NCBI GenBank assembly: GCA_035551355.1
Contig: DASZNF010000025.1
Coordinates: forward strand, 1 to 36,577
Reading direction: 5' to 3'
Source: DATATV01 sp035551355
Lineage (GTDB): Bacteria; Actinomycetota; Actinomycetes; Mycobacteriales; Pseudonocardiaceae
Length of the DNA stretch: 36,577 bases
The translations under genes were made by a program, and so were the position numbers. Position 1 is the first letter of the stretch. The number at the start of each line of letters is the position of its first letter. The notes beneath the pieces were generated by a model. That model had not been told where the DNA came from and did no database searches. It worked only from the letters and a program-made list of their open reading frames with translations. Below, one piece after another: positions 6,611-14,579 of this stretch.

Positions 6611-8455
6611 TCAGCCGGCCAGCGCGGCGGCCTTCTCGGCCAGCGTCCGCCGCACGAAATCGACCGACATCGCGGTCTGCTTGACCAACTCGGCGACGAC
6701 CAACGAACCATGCCCGGCGTCGTAGCGATAGACCTCGTGCGGCGCACCTCGTTCACTCAACCGGGCCAGATAGTTGTCGATCTGGCGGATCGGGCACCGC
6801 GGGTCGTTCTCACCCGCCTGCACCAGCACCGGTGCGGCGACCTCGTCGACATACGTGATCGGCGAGGACTCGTGATACCGGTCCGGGACCTCCTCCGGCG
6901 ACCCGCCGAACAGCGCCCGGTCGAAGTCGCGCAGCGGCTCCATCTCGTCCTCGTACGCCGCCACGTAATCGGCCACCGGCACGACCGCGATCCCCGCCGC
7001 CCACGCGGCGGGCTGCATGCCCAGTGCCAGCAGCGTCAGATATCCACCCCAGGACGCGCCCTCGACCACGCACTTCTGCGGATCGGCCAGCCCGCTGCTC
7101 ACCGCCCACTCCCGCACCACGGCGATGTCCTCGAGCTCGGTCACCCCTGGCCGCCCCTCGATCGCGTCCCGCCAGGCCGAGCCGTACCCGGTCGAACCCC
7201 GGTAGTTGACCTGCACCACCGCGAATCCGGCGTCCACCCACACCGACCGGTAGGCCGAGAACCGGTCCTCGTCCGCCGCATGCGGACCCCCGTGCACGCT
7301 GAACAGGGTGGGCAGCGGCGCGTCGACCCCCTCCGGCCGCGCGATCAACGCATGCACCGGCCCGCCCGGCCCGGTCACGAACGCGTCGGTCAGCCGCACC
7401 GACGGCGGCGCCGGGTCACCCGGAGGGGTGAGAAGCACCCGGTCCTCACCATCGGGTGACAGCGCTCGGACCTGCGGCGGCAGCTCGCCACTGGACCAGG
7501 AGTACTCCACCGTCCCATCCGGCCGCACCCCTGCCGAACCGATGGTCCCCGCCGCACTATCCAAAGTGGACAACAATCCACTCTCGATGTCCCACCGGTG
7601 AACGGTGTTGCGGGACTGATGGGTGTGCACGACCAGCAACGACTTGCCGTCCGGATACCAGTCGGCGGTCACGTCCCCGGGCAGATCCAGCTCGATCACC
7701 CGCTCGGTGTCGGCCCGCACATCCCAGATCAGCAGCTCGTCGCGCCCCCGCCGCTCGTGCGCGACCAGCAATCGCGCGTCCCCGGCCACCGGCGAGAACG
7801 CCAGCGCGTCCAGTCCCTTCCCCGGTCCGTCCCACTTCTCGCCGACGGCCTCGGCCGAATCGGCCGCGTACACCCGTAGCGCTGGGTGCCTGCTGTCCCC
7901 GTGTTCTGAGTGCTCAACCGCGACCAGTTGCTCGTCCCGGGACAGCGCGCTCACCCCAGACTGGTGCTCACTGGCGTACAACACCTCGGCCGAGCGTCCC
8001 TGGTGGGCCAGCCAGATCGTGGTCCCATCGTCAGTCGCCGTGCCCAGCGCGGTCACCCGATGCCCGAGATGCAAACCGGCCGGATAGCCCGGATGGGTGC
8101 CCGGCACCGCCTGCTCACCCTTCCGGGTGGCATCGAACGGCTCGCTGATCCAGTTCCCGAACTCGTCGCCCGCCGTGTCGTCGAACCACCAGATGTGCCT
8201 GCCGTCCGGACTGATGGCCGCATGCGAGGTTCCTTCGGCGCGGTCGGTCACCTGCCGGTGCGTGTCACTGGCCCGGTCCCAGGCGTAGACCTCCCACACG
8301 CCGCTGGCGTTGGAGATGTACAGACTCCGGTCGGCCGCATCCAGCGCCCACTCCGGGGCCGAGATACGCGCCGCGGTGAACCGGGCCCGCCACCGGGCCT
8401 CCCGCTCGGGGTCGTCGAACAGCGTTTCGGGTGCCTTGGCCTGCTGGTCTGTCAC
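6611..8455 (-). CDS. S9 family prolyl oligopeptidase / acylaminoacyl peptidase
   Basis: A 614-residue serine peptidase. Residues 1-~350 form a WD/beta-propeller-like gate (repeated W-D and DG blade motifs such as LYISNASGVWEVYAWD and DGRHIWWFDD). The rest is an alpha/beta-hydrolase domain with HGGPH (oxyanion), nucleophile Ser468 in GASWGGY, Asp551 in GENDPR and His582 in DAGHG. There is no signal peptide, so it should act on short peptides in the cytoplasm. The GTG start at 8455 has AGGA about eight bases upstream. It lies 33 bases downstream of the GH25 lysozyme gene on the same strand, so the two are probably co-transcribed, which suggests a role in processing peptides released from the wall, though this is inference. 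Confidence 0.9.
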   Translation of the reverse strand: MTDQQAKAPETLFDDPEREARWRARFTAARISAPEWALDAADRSLYISNASGVWEVYAWDRASDTHRQVTDRAEGTSHAAISPDGRHIWWFDDTAGDEFGNWISEPFDATRKGEQAVPGTHPGYPAGLHLGHRVTALGTATDDGTTIWLAHQGRSAEVLYASEHQSGVSALSRDEQLVAVEHSEHGDSRHPALRVYAADSAEAVGEKWDGPGKGLDALAFSPVAGDARLLVAHERRGRDELLIWDVRADTERVIELDLPGDVTADWYPDGKSLLVVHTHQSRNTVHRWDIESGLLSTLDSAAGTIGSAGVRPDGTVEYSWSSGELPPQVRALSPDGEDRVLLTPPGDPAPPSVRLTDAFVTGPGGPVHALIARPEGVDAPLPTLFSVHGGPHAADEDRFSAYRSVWVDAGFAVVQVNYRGSTGYGSAWRDAIEGRPGVTELEDIAVVREWAVSSGLADPQKCVVEGASWGGYLTLLALGMQPAAWAAGIAVVPVADYVAAYEDEMEPLRDFDRALFGGSPEEVPDRYHESSPITYVDEVAAPVLVQAGENDPRCPIRQIDNYLARLSERGAPHEVYRYDAGHGSLVVAELVKQTAMSVDFVRRTLAEKAAALAG

Positions 8456-8488
8456 CCCTTCGATCCTGCCTTACCGACCGCCACCCAG

Positions 8489-9355
8489 TCAGGGCAGCCC
8501 AAGCAGCGAGTCGCTCTCCGATCCGGTCGCAAACCCCGCCAAGTCGTTCACCGACCCGTTGAAGTAGTCCTGATCGCCAGGCAGATTCGGCGCCCCATCC
8601 GAGTGCTGCCAGAGCGTGTAGTCCGCCCACCCGGCAGGCAGCTGCCCCACGGCGGTGTTGTACCGGGCAATCCACAGTGGACACCGTGAGAGCGCGGAAG
8701 TGTTGCCAGTGCACATGGTCCACCAGTTGGTGGTCGTGTAGATGACCGGCCACCGCCCGATCTGGTTGTGCACCGTGTTGGCGAAATCCTGCACCCAACC
8801 CGTCATCTGCTGCTGATTGAGTCCGTAGCAGACGGCCTGCGCGTTGTACGGGTTGTACTCGATATCAAGCACCGGCGGCAGCGTCCGCCCATCCGCCGAC
8901 CACCCACCCCCATGTGCGAGAAAGTAGGACGCCTCCGCCGCACCCGAAGCCCGATCCGGCAACGCGAACGAGTACGCCCCGCGTACCATTCCCGCCCCAG
9001 TCGACCCGGTGTAGTTGGCGGAGAAAGCCGGATCGACGAACCCGCTCCCCTCGGTGGCCTTCATGTAGACGAACCGAACCCCCGCCCCGGCCACCGCACC
9101 CCAGCTGATGTCTCCCTGATAGTGGCTGACGTCGATCCCGATCGTCCCCGCCGAGGAGTCCAGCGGAAGATCCTGGACCTGCGGCAGTTCCCCCTCATGG
9201 GCCACGATCGTCGACCCCATGAAGTCCAGCTCAGGATGCCAGCCGGGCAAGGTGACGGAGCCGGAGTCCGCATGCGCCCACCCGCTCCCCGCACCCGAGA
9301 GCACAACAACGCCGAGCCCAACAGCGACCTTCCGCAACCAACCACTCACAAACAA
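8489..9355 (-). CDS. Secreted GH25 lysozyme (N,O-diacetylmuramidase type)
   Basis: A 288-residue exported muramidase that cuts the MurNAc-GlcNAc bond of peptidoglycan. Residues 1-29 are a signal peptide ending AHA. The catalytic domain shows GIDVSHYQGDISW (active-site Asp), VRFVYMKATEG, GAYSFALP, and PVLDIEYNP containing the catalytic DxE pair, as in Streptomyces cellosyl and Chalaropsis-type enzymes. Late Cys pairs (VCYGLN, MCTGN, RCPLW) suit an extracellular fold. No separate wall-binding domain is present. It is first in a unit with the S9 peptidase. Confidence 0.93.
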   Translation of the reverse strand: MFVSGWLRKVAVGLGVVVLSGAGSGWAHADSGSVTLPGWHPELDFMGSTIVAHEGELPQVQDLPLDSSAGTIGIDVSHYQGDISWGAVAGAGVRFVYMKATEGSGFVDPAFSANYTGSTGAGMVRGAYSFALPDRASGAAEASYFLAHGGGWSADGRTLPPVLDIEYNPYNAQAVCYGLNQQQMTGWVQDFANTVHNQIGRWPVIYTTTNWWTMCTGNTSALSRCPLWIARYNTAVGQLPAGWADYTLWQHSDGAPNLPGDQDYFNGSVNDLAGFATGSESDSLLGLP

Positions 9356-9402
9356 GTTATCGGTCCACTAAGGACACAACCGATGACCTCATTGGTGTGA
9401 CA

Positions 9403-9489
9403 CGAGGGCAAGGCAACAAGCGCTCGAGGGCAAGACAACACACACGCACCGGGGCAAGACAACACACGCCCGGGGGCAAGGCGCGAAGC
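9403..9489. repeat. Imperfect ~22-base tandem repeats
   Basis: Four degenerate units each beginning C(G)AGGGCAAG or CGGGGCAAG and continuing with an ACAACACACG-like stretch, starting near 9403, 9424, 9449 and 9470. They lie in the non-coding stretch between the lysozyme gene and the tRNA terminator (9356-9606). No ORF with normal codon use is seen in the stretch. Confidence 0.7.
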
Positions 9490-9578
9490 CCCAAGGGGGC
9501 GAGGGGCGAAGCCCCAAAAGCTGGTGAGGCCGACCGCGACCACGGCCAAAAGTGAGGAAGCAAGCACCGCGGGGGCAT

Positions 9579-9595
9579 GGGGGGCTCGGCCCCCC
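9579..9595. repeat. GC-rich hairpin GGGGGGC-TCG-GCCCCCC
   Basis: A perfect 7-base stem with a 3-base loop. Near it, GGGGC-GAA-GCCCC (about 9503-9515) and the related CGCGAAGCCCCAAGG (about 9482-9496) are similar hairpins. Such extragenic palindromes are common in this order and may end transcripts or be inert repeats. Confidence 0.6.
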
Positions 9596-9606
9596 AACAT
9601 AACAAC

Positions 9607-9647
9607 GGGCGATCCCTGTCTGCGCTCTCCGTAGACAGGGATCGCCC
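9607..9647 (-). terminator. Terminator of tRNA-Pro
   Basis: A perfect 15-base stem, GGGCGATCCCTGTCT paired with AGACAGGGATCGCCC, with an 11-base loop, starting ten bases beyond the tRNA 3' end. On the tRNA strand it is followed by GTTGTTATGTT. It is one of the longest perfect stems in the window. Confidence 0.85.
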
Positions 9648-9656
9648 AATCGCCCG

Positions 9657-9730
9657 TCGGGGTGGCGGGATTTGAACCCACGACCTCCTCGACCCGAACG
9701 AGGCGCGCTGCCAAGCTGCGCCACACCCCG
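9657..9730 (-). tRNA. tRNA-Pro, anticodon CGG
   Basis: The minus strand folds as a full cloverleaf: acceptor CGGGGTG/CACCCCG, D arm GCGC/GCGC, anticodon stem CCTCG/CGAGG with loop TTCGGGT (anticodon CGG, reading CCG), T arm GTGGG-TTCAAAT-CCCGC. The C1-G72 pair and A73 discriminator are the bacterial proline identity elements. The 3' CCA is not encoded. No integrase or attachment-site duplication is visible beside it. Confidence 0.97.
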
Positions 9731-9770
9731 AGCGACACATCCAGGGGTGCCCGGATGCTTCGTGGACAGT

Positions 9771-10727
9771 TTAGCGGACGTCGGCGCCGGCTCCGAATCG
9801 GGCCGAGGCTATCTCGTCGGCGCTCGGGGTGTTGGTGGTGCTTGGGCGGGGGACGAGGGTGAGCAGGCTGGCTTCCGGGGGGCAGGCGAAGCGCACCGGG
9901 GCGTAGGGGGAGGTACCCAGGCCTGCGGAAACGTGCAGCCACATGTGGGCGCCCCAGCGGGAGGCGCCGCGGGCGCGGGCGCGGTCGAGTTGGCAGTTGG
10001 TGACGATGGCGCCGTATCCGGGGAGGCGGAGTTGGCCGCCGTGGGTGTGTCCGGCCATGGTGAGGTCGTAGCCGTCTTCGGCGAACGCATCGAGCACCCG
10101 GGGCTCGGGGGAGTGGGTGAGGCCCAGCCGCAGGGCGGCGTCGGGCGCGGGGCGGCCGGCGATTTCGGCGTAGCGGTCGCGGCGCAGGTGGGGATCGTCG
10201 ACGCCGGCGGCGACGATGGTCTGGCCGGCGACGGTGAAGCCGCGGCGGACGTGGGTGAGGTCTTGCCAGCCGTGTTCGACGAGGGCGGCGCGCAGGTCGC
10301 GCCAGGGCAGCGGGATGCCGTGGATGCGTTTCTTGCTTTTGATGAGGTAGCGCACCGGGTTTTTGGGGCGGGGTGCGAAGTAGTCGTTGCTGCCGAACAC
10401 GAACACGCCGGGGCGTTCCAGCAGAGGGCCCAGCGCGCGGATGACCGCGGGGACGGCTTGCTGGTGGGCGAGGTTGTCGCCGGTGTTGACGACGAGGTCG
10501 GGTTCGAGGTCGTTGAGTTCGGCGATCCAACGCTGCTTGGATTTCTGGTCGGGCAGCATGTGGATGTCGGAGATGTGCAGCACCCGCAGTGGCCGGGCGT
10601 CTTCGGCGAGTACCGGCAGGGTGACCCGGCGCAGTGTCCAGTGCCGACGTTCGATTCCGGCTGCGTAGGCGACGCCCGCACTGCCGATGGCCGCGGTGCC
10701 CGCCACGATCCGCACGAAGGTTTTCAC
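9771..10727 (-). CDS. Membrane-anchored metallophosphoesterase
   Basis: A 318-residue calcineurin-like phosphoesterase, the counterpart of mycobacterial Rv3683 beside ponA2. An N-terminal hydrophobic segment (about 3-24) should anchor it with the catalytic domain outside. Metal-binding motifs appear in order: ISDIHM (DxH), NTGDN (GDx), GSNDY (GNHD variant with Asn-Asp), THSPEP, and AGHTHGGQ (GHxH). The GHND box variant GSND is usual for the YkuE-like subgroup acting on lipid or nucleotide phosphates. GTG at 10727 is preceded by GAGGGG and also by TAGGCT seven bases away, so it may be read leaderless. It is divergent from the YqeY gene with only 42 bases between. Confidence 0.92.
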   Translation of the reverse strand: MKTFVRIVAGTAAIGSAGVAYAAGIERRHWTLRRVTLPVLAEDARPLRVLHISDIHMLPDQKSKQRWIAELNDLEPDLVVNTGDNLAHQQAVPAVIRALGPLLERPGVFVFGSNDYFAPRPKNPVRYLIKSKKRIHGIPLPWRDLRAALVEHGWQDLTHVRRGFTVAGQTIVAAGVDDPHLRRDRYAEIAGRPAPDAALRLGLTHSPEPRVLDAFAEDGYDLTMAGHTHGGQLRLPGYGAIVTNCQLDRARARGASRWGAHMWLHVSAGLGTSPYAPVRFACPPEASLLTLVPRPSTTNTPSADEIASARFGAGADVR

Positions 10728-10734
10728 CCCCTCA

Positions 10735-10740
10735 AGCCTA
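10735..10740 (-). promoter_or_regulatory. Candidate -10 box of the metallophosphoesterase gene
   Basis: TAGGCT on the minus strand, seven bases before GTG 10727, which fits a leaderless start. The sequence also offers GAGGGG as a ribosome site. There is no clear -35. Confidence 0.4.
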
Positions 10741-10755
10741 CGGGTGCCCTGCCGG

Positions 10756-10761
10756 TAGCGT
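10756..10761 (+). promoter_or_regulatory. Candidate -10 box of the YqeY gene
   Basis: TAGCGT lies eight bases before GTG 10770, leaving no room for a ribosome-binding site and implying a leaderless transcript. Confidence 0.45.
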
Positions 10762-10769
10762 TATCGGGC

Positions 10770-11237
10770 GTGACTGAGCTGAAGGCGCGGCTGCGTGCGG
10801 ATCTGACGACGGCCATGAAGAGCCGGGACAAAACCACGGTGGCCACGTTGCGGATGGCGTTGGCCGCGATCAGCACGGAGGAAGTCGCGGGGGATGCGTC
10901 GCACGAGCTGACCGATGACCAGGTGTTGAAGGTGCTGGCCCGGGAATTGCGTAAGCGCAAGGAGGCAGCGGAGGCGTTCGCGAACGCGGGCCGGGCGGAT
11001 CAGGCGGCGTCGGAGCGGGCTGAGGCGGATGTGCTGTCCGGGTATCTGCCTGCGCAGTTGGCGGACGCGGAGCTGACCGAGCTGGTGGGTCAGGCGGTGG
11101 CCGAGGTCACCGAGCAGCTGGGCGAGAAGCCGGGGATGCGGCAGATGGGCCAGGTGATGAAGGCGGCGAACGCCAAGATCGCCGGTCGCGCCGAGGGGGC
11201 CCGGGTGGCGGCGGCGGTGAAGGCCGCGCTGGCCTGA
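10770..11237 (+). CDS. YqeY / GatB-like domain protein
   Basis: A 155-residue helical protein of the GatB/YqeY family, related to the tail of GatB that grips tRNA in amidotransferases. The free-standing members have no settled function. Family hallmarks seen are LKARLRADLTTAMKSRDK at the start, the middle block VLARELRKRKEAAEAFANAGR, and the C-terminal GEKPGMRQMGQVMKAANAK. The GTG at 10770 gives the normal N-terminus; the frame is open much further upstream, but that stretch overlaps the opposite gene and has shadow codon use. A hairpin terminator follows about 90 bases downstream. Confidence 0.93.
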   Translation: MTELKARLRADLTTAMKSRDKTTVATLRMALAAISTEEVAGDASHELTDDQVLKVLARELRKRKEAAEAFANAGRADQAASERAEADVLSGYLPAQLADAELTELVGQAVAEVTEQLGEKPGMRQMGQVMKAANAKIAGRAEGARVAAAVKAALA

Positions 11238-11320
11238 AACGGCGGCGCTGAAAGAAAACCGGCGTTCGGCGAAACCGTACGCGCCCCGCGCGGCGACGAA
11301 GCGGCTGCGCGGACGGACCA

Positions 11321-11364
11321 ATGGCCGGGCTTGTCCGCGGAACGGGACAAGCCCGCCATCTTTG
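11321..11364. terminator. Terminator after the YqeY gene
   Basis: CGGGCTTGTCC (11326-11336) pairs perfectly with GGACAAGCCCG (11345-11355), extended by ATGGC/GCCAT, then TCTTTG. It may also stop antisense transcripts from the penicillin-binding protein gene. Confidence 0.8.
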
Positions 11365-11474
11365 TGAATGACCGGCCGGTTGCCGCGCTTTGTTGGTAAT
11401 GATTCCACCGCCGGGTTGCCGCGACGACTTCGGCGCGGCGGCAATTCCCGGTCTGCCATTGACACTTCAGAACA

Positions 11475-11514
11475 CGGGCCGGGCTCGTCCCCGAGTGGGA
11501 ACGGGCCCGGCCCG
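11475..11514 (-). terminator. Terminator of the penicillin-binding protein gene
   Basis: CGGGCCGGGC pairs with GCCCGGCCCG across a 20-base loop. It lies just beyond the stop of the minus-strand gene, followed on that strand by TGTTCTG. With the previous hairpin it fills the 11238-11536 gap, where no gene is seen. Confidence 0.7.
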
Positions 11515-11536
11515 ATTGCTGTTCTCGGCCGGCGGG

Positions 11537-13963
11537 TCAGCCGCCGCCGCTACTGGGACTGGTCGATGGTGTGCTGCTGCCGCTGGCCGGTGATTGCACG
11601 GCGTTCTGGATCACCGGCAGCGCGCCGGTGCTCACGTAGAGCGTGATCTGGGTGCCGGTCGGTGTGTTGCCCTGTGGTGTCTGGCCGACCACCTGACCGC
11701 TGGGCGCGGACGAGCCGTACTCCTTGGTGACCACGGTGTACCCGGCCGCCTGTAGCGCCTGGGTGGCCGCGGCCGCCTGCTGGCCGACCACGTACGGCAC
11801 GATCGGCGCTTTGCCCGAGCTTCCGTTCAGATAGGCGGGATCGGCGCCGGGTAGCCCGATATCGCCCTGCCCGGCCAGGATCTGGTTGAACGCGTTGAAC
11901 ATCGTCGGTGCGGCCACGGTGCCACCGAACGCGCCACCGCCACAGCTGCCGTCGGTGGCCAGTCTCGGTGGCGTGGTGTTGCAGATCTTGCCCGGGTGCG
12001 ATCCGTCGGCGAACACGATCGAGGAGGTCGCGTAGCCGTCCACCATGGCCAGGAAGCCCACCGACTCGTTCTGCTGGGTGGTACCGGTCTTGGCCGCGGT
12101 CGGGCGGGTCCAGTTCGCGGCCGCCGCCGCCGCGCCCGAGGTGCCCTGGCTGGTGGTGTCCTGACCCATGCCGCTGACGATGGTGTTCGCCTCGGCCGCC
12201 GGGATCACCTGCTCGCACGGCTGCTGCTGCACCGGAACCGCCTTGCCGTACCGGTCGGTCACCGAGGCGATCGGATTGGGCGCGCACCACATGCCGCCAC
12301 TGTCCAGGGTGGCGCCGACGTTGGCCAGCTCCATCGGCGACAGCGCCGCGGTGCCCAGGGTGAACGAGGGCTTGGTCTGGAAGTACTGCATCTGCGGGAT
12401 GGCGTACGCGCCGCCCTCGGACTTGCTGGTGGCGCTGTTCGGATCGCCGCCCACCCAGTTGGCGTCCAGGCTCTTGCGCAGCCCCAGCCGGTAGGCCATG
12501 TCCAGCACCTTGGCCATTCCGGTGCGCTGCTCAAGGCCGACGAACGCGGTGTTCGGCGAAATCGCCAGCGCCACGCGAATCGGAATGGGATCCGGATTCG
12601 TGGCGTCGTCATTGGATGCGCAGTAGGGCTTGTTGTACCGCGGATCGAGGAATTGGAAACAACCGGACTTCGGGTTCGGCGTCGAATCATTCAATCCGAT
12701 CACGCCGTTTTCCATGGCCGCGGCCAGAGTGGTCAGCTTGAATGTCGAACCGGCGCCGAACGGGTCGCTGACATCCGCGGGCAGATTCGTCGTGGTCTCG
12801 CCGGCCGACGCGTCGGTGCCGTAGTTTCTGTTGGCCACCAAGGCGAGCAGATCATGGGACGTGCTGCCCGGTCTGAGGATCACGAAGGTGTTGGCCACGC
12901 CGTTGGCGGTGGTGGCGACCCGGCCGTCCACCGAGTTCTTGGCGATGTTGCTGATGTTCGGGTCCATCGTGGTCTTGATGGTGTACCCGCCGGAGTTGAT
13001 CTGATCCTTGGTGAAACCGGCCTCTTCCAGGTACTCCAGCGCGTAGTCGCAGAAGAACCCGGCGTCCGGGGCCGCGCCGTAACAGGTGGACGACGGGATG
13101 TCCGGCCCGCCCGGCAGCACGTCCAGCGGGGTGGCCTTCGCCGCGGTCGCGTCCTGTTCGGACAGTGCGTTGTTCTGGACCATGCGGTCGATCACCAGGT
13201 TGCGCCGGGTCAGCGCCTCCTGTGGGAACTTGTACGGGTTGTACAGGATCGGGTTGTTCACCATGCCGGCCAGCAGCGCGGCCTGCGGCACGGTCAGTTT
13301 GTCCGCGGTGGTGCCGAAATACGCCTTCGCCGCGGCGCCGACGCCGAACGGGCCGACCCCGCCGGAACCGAACGCGACCACGTTCAGGTACCCGGTCAGG
13401 ATGTCGTTCTTGGACATCGTCTGGTCCAGTTGCATGGCGATCTTCGCCTCGCGGATCTTGCGCGCGAGGTCGGCCGCCTGGTCCTGGGCCTGGGCCGCCT
13501 TGTCGTTCCGGTCGACGATGTTGACCAGGTAGTTCTTCACGTACTGCTGGGTGATCGTCGAGGCGCCCTGGGTGTCACCGCCGGAGGAGTTGTTCAGCGC
13601 GGCGCGCATCGCGCCCTTGAAGTCGATGCCCGACTCCGAGTAGAAGCGCTTGTCCTCGACCGCGATGATCGCCGAACTCATGTTCGGCGAGATCTGGTTG
13701 AAGGTGACCGGCAGCCGGTACTGGTCGAACAGGTAGGCGATGGGCGCGCCCGTGCTGTCCGTGACGGTGGTCACCAGTGGAACCTGGGCGGTGGCGAAGT
13801 CCGCGGAGATACTGTCCACCGAATCGCTCACCTGGTTGGACAGACTGCCCACCCCGATGAACACCGGGGCCATCACGCCGGCGAGCAACACGCCGGCGAG
13901 CAGACACAGACCGACCATCCTGACCAAGCCACCTGGTACACGCACGCCTGTCAGAGTAGCCAA
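11537..13963 (-). CDS. ponA2: Bifunctional penicillin-binding protein, PonA2 type
   Basis: An 808-residue class A PBP that polymerises and crosslinks peptidoglycan outside the membrane. A membrane anchor lies at about 14-38. The glycosyltransferase (GT51) domain has catalytic Glu103 in EDKRFY and GASTITQQYVKN (133-144). The transpeptidase has Ser406/Lys409 in GSTFK, SPN (469-471) and KTG (625-627). One PASTA domain (about 710-775) and a Ser/Thr/Pro tail follow. The order matches M. tuberculosis PonA2 (Rv3682), needed there for stationary-phase and stress survival. It is divergent from whiB4 and next to the metallophosphoesterase, as in mycobacteria. Cysteine pairs inside the transpeptidase domain suggest disulfides. 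Confidence 0.95.
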   Translation of the reverse strand: MATLTGVRVPGGLVRMVGLCLLAGVLLAGVMAPVFIGVGSLSNQVSDSVDSISADFATAQVPLVTTVTDSTGAPIAYLFDQYRLPVTFNQISPNMSSAIIAVEDKRFYSESGIDFKGAMRAALNNSSGGDTQGASTITQQYVKNYLVNIVDRNDKAAQAQDQAADLARKIREAKIAMQLDQTMSKNDILTGYLNVVAFGSGGVGPFGVGAAAKAYFGTTADKLTVPQAALLAGMVNNPILYNPYKFPQEALTRRNLVIDRMVQNNALSEQDATAAKATPLDVLPGGPDIPSSTCYGAAPDAGFFCDYALEYLEEAGFTKDQINSGGYTIKTTMDPNISNIAKNSVDGRVATTANGVANTFVILRPGSTSHDLLALVANRNYGTDASAGETTTNLPADVSDPFGAGSTFKLTTLAAAMENGVIGLNDSTPNPKSGCFQFLDPRYNKPYCASNDDATNPDPIPIRVALAISPNTAFVGLEQRTGMAKVLDMAYRLGLRKSLDANWVGGDPNSATSKSEGGAYAIPQMQYFQTKPSFTLGTAALSPMELANVGATLDSGGMWCAPNPIASVTDRYGKAVPVQQQPCEQVIPAAEANTIVSGMGQDTTSQGTSGAAAAAANWTRPTAAKTGTTQQNESVGFLAMVDGYATSSIVFADGSHPGKICNTTPPRLATDGSCGGGAFGGTVAAPTMFNAFNQILAGQGDIGLPGADPAYLNGSSGKAPIVPYVVGQQAAAATQALQAAGYTVVTKEYGSSAPSGQVVGQTPQGNTPTGTQITLYVSTGALPVIQNAVQSPASGSSTPSTSPSSGGG

Positions 13964-14058
13964 CCCCGGGTGAGCCCCGTGTTGTCACAGGGGGTCCGCA
14001 CACATACGCGGTGCTGGGATCAAGGTCACTCGAGCAGCGTCAATGAGGTAACAGGTCC

Positions 14059-14079
14059 ATATCACGTTTCGATATCACG
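14059..14079. promoter_or_regulatory. Direct repeat ATATCACG x2, candidate regulator site
   Basis: ATATCACG at 14059-14066 and 14072-14079, 13 bases apart (about one helical turn), in the 261-base region between the divergent ponA2 and whiB4 genes. Two half-sites on the same face suggest a protein-binding site. No known consensus is recognised. Confidence 0.35.
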
Positions 14080-14224
14080 CAGTTGGCAATGGAACCGATC
14101 GCCTCTAGTGTCCGTCAACGTCCACGACAGATACGAGTTTGGGCCCGGCCAATCAGGTGGCCGGCCCATGCGACCCATCGGGGGCGGTGGGTTGTGTCGG
14201 GACAACGCTAGGAGCTGGGGGAAG

Positions 14225-14530
14225 ATGATTTTCGTCGACCAGTCCGACTGGCGGGTCAGCGCGTCCTGTCGCGATGAGGACCCCGACGGCCTCTTCGTTC
14301 GCGGCGCCGAGCAGCGGCGGGCCAAGGTGGTTTGCATCGGCTGCCCGGTACGGACCGAATGCCTGGCCGAAGCGCTGGACAATCGAATCGAGTTCGGGGT
14401 CTGGGGAGGGATGACCGAACGGGAACGGCGGGCGCTGTTGCGGCGTCGCCCGGACGTGTCGTCGTGGCAGGAATTGCTGACCGCGGCCCGCCGGGAGTCC
14501 GACCCGGAGGAGGACGTCCGGGTCAGCTGA
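14225..14530 (+). CDS. whiB4: WhiB-family iron-sulfur regulator, WhiB4 type
   Basis: A 101-residue redox-sensing regulator. Four cysteines at 15, 37, 40 and 46 (C...CxxCxxxxxC) bind a [4Fe-4S] cluster; GVWGG (58-62) is the family turn, and ERERRALLRRRP supplies the basic C-terminal DNA-binding part. The start ATG at 14225 follows GGGGGAAG closely. The place beside ponA2 and the paired ATPases is that of WhiB4 (Rv3681c), which in mycobacteria tunes the response to oxidative and antibiotic stress. The longer open frame upstream is antisense to ponA2 and is not coding. Confidence 0.93.
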   Translation: MIFVDQSDWRVSASCRDEDPDGLFVRGAEQRRAKVVCIGCPVRTECLAEALDNRIEFGVWGGMTERERRALLRRRPDVSSWQELLTAARRESDPEEDVRVS

Positions 14531-14552
14531 CCCGATCGGGTGGCCTTCGGCC
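14530..14552. terminator. Hairpins between convergent whiB4 and the ATPase operon
   Basis: A 12-base palindrome ACCCGATCGGGT (14530-14541) is followed at once by GGCC-TTC-GGCC (14542-14552), between two convergent stops 50 bases apart. It is probably a bidirectional terminator. Confidence 0.5.
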
Positions 14553-14579
14553 GATTCGGGCCGGATGGGTACTTCTCGG

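Noticed and set aside
9657..9730. Genomic island attachment site at tRNA-Pro
   Set aside because: No integrase and no repeated tRNA 3' end in the window; genes on both sides are ordinary chromosomal ones.
9346..10530. 394-residue minus-strand frame through the tRNA and the metallophosphoesterase
   Set aside because: It crosses the tRNA gene and its terminator and is almost pure Arg/Pro; the real gene is in another frame.
11996..14224. Very long plus-strand open frame opposite ponA2
   Set aside because: It is the mirror of a high-GC gene. The protein is Gly/Arg/His-rich without motifs; only its end (whiB4, from 14225) is real.
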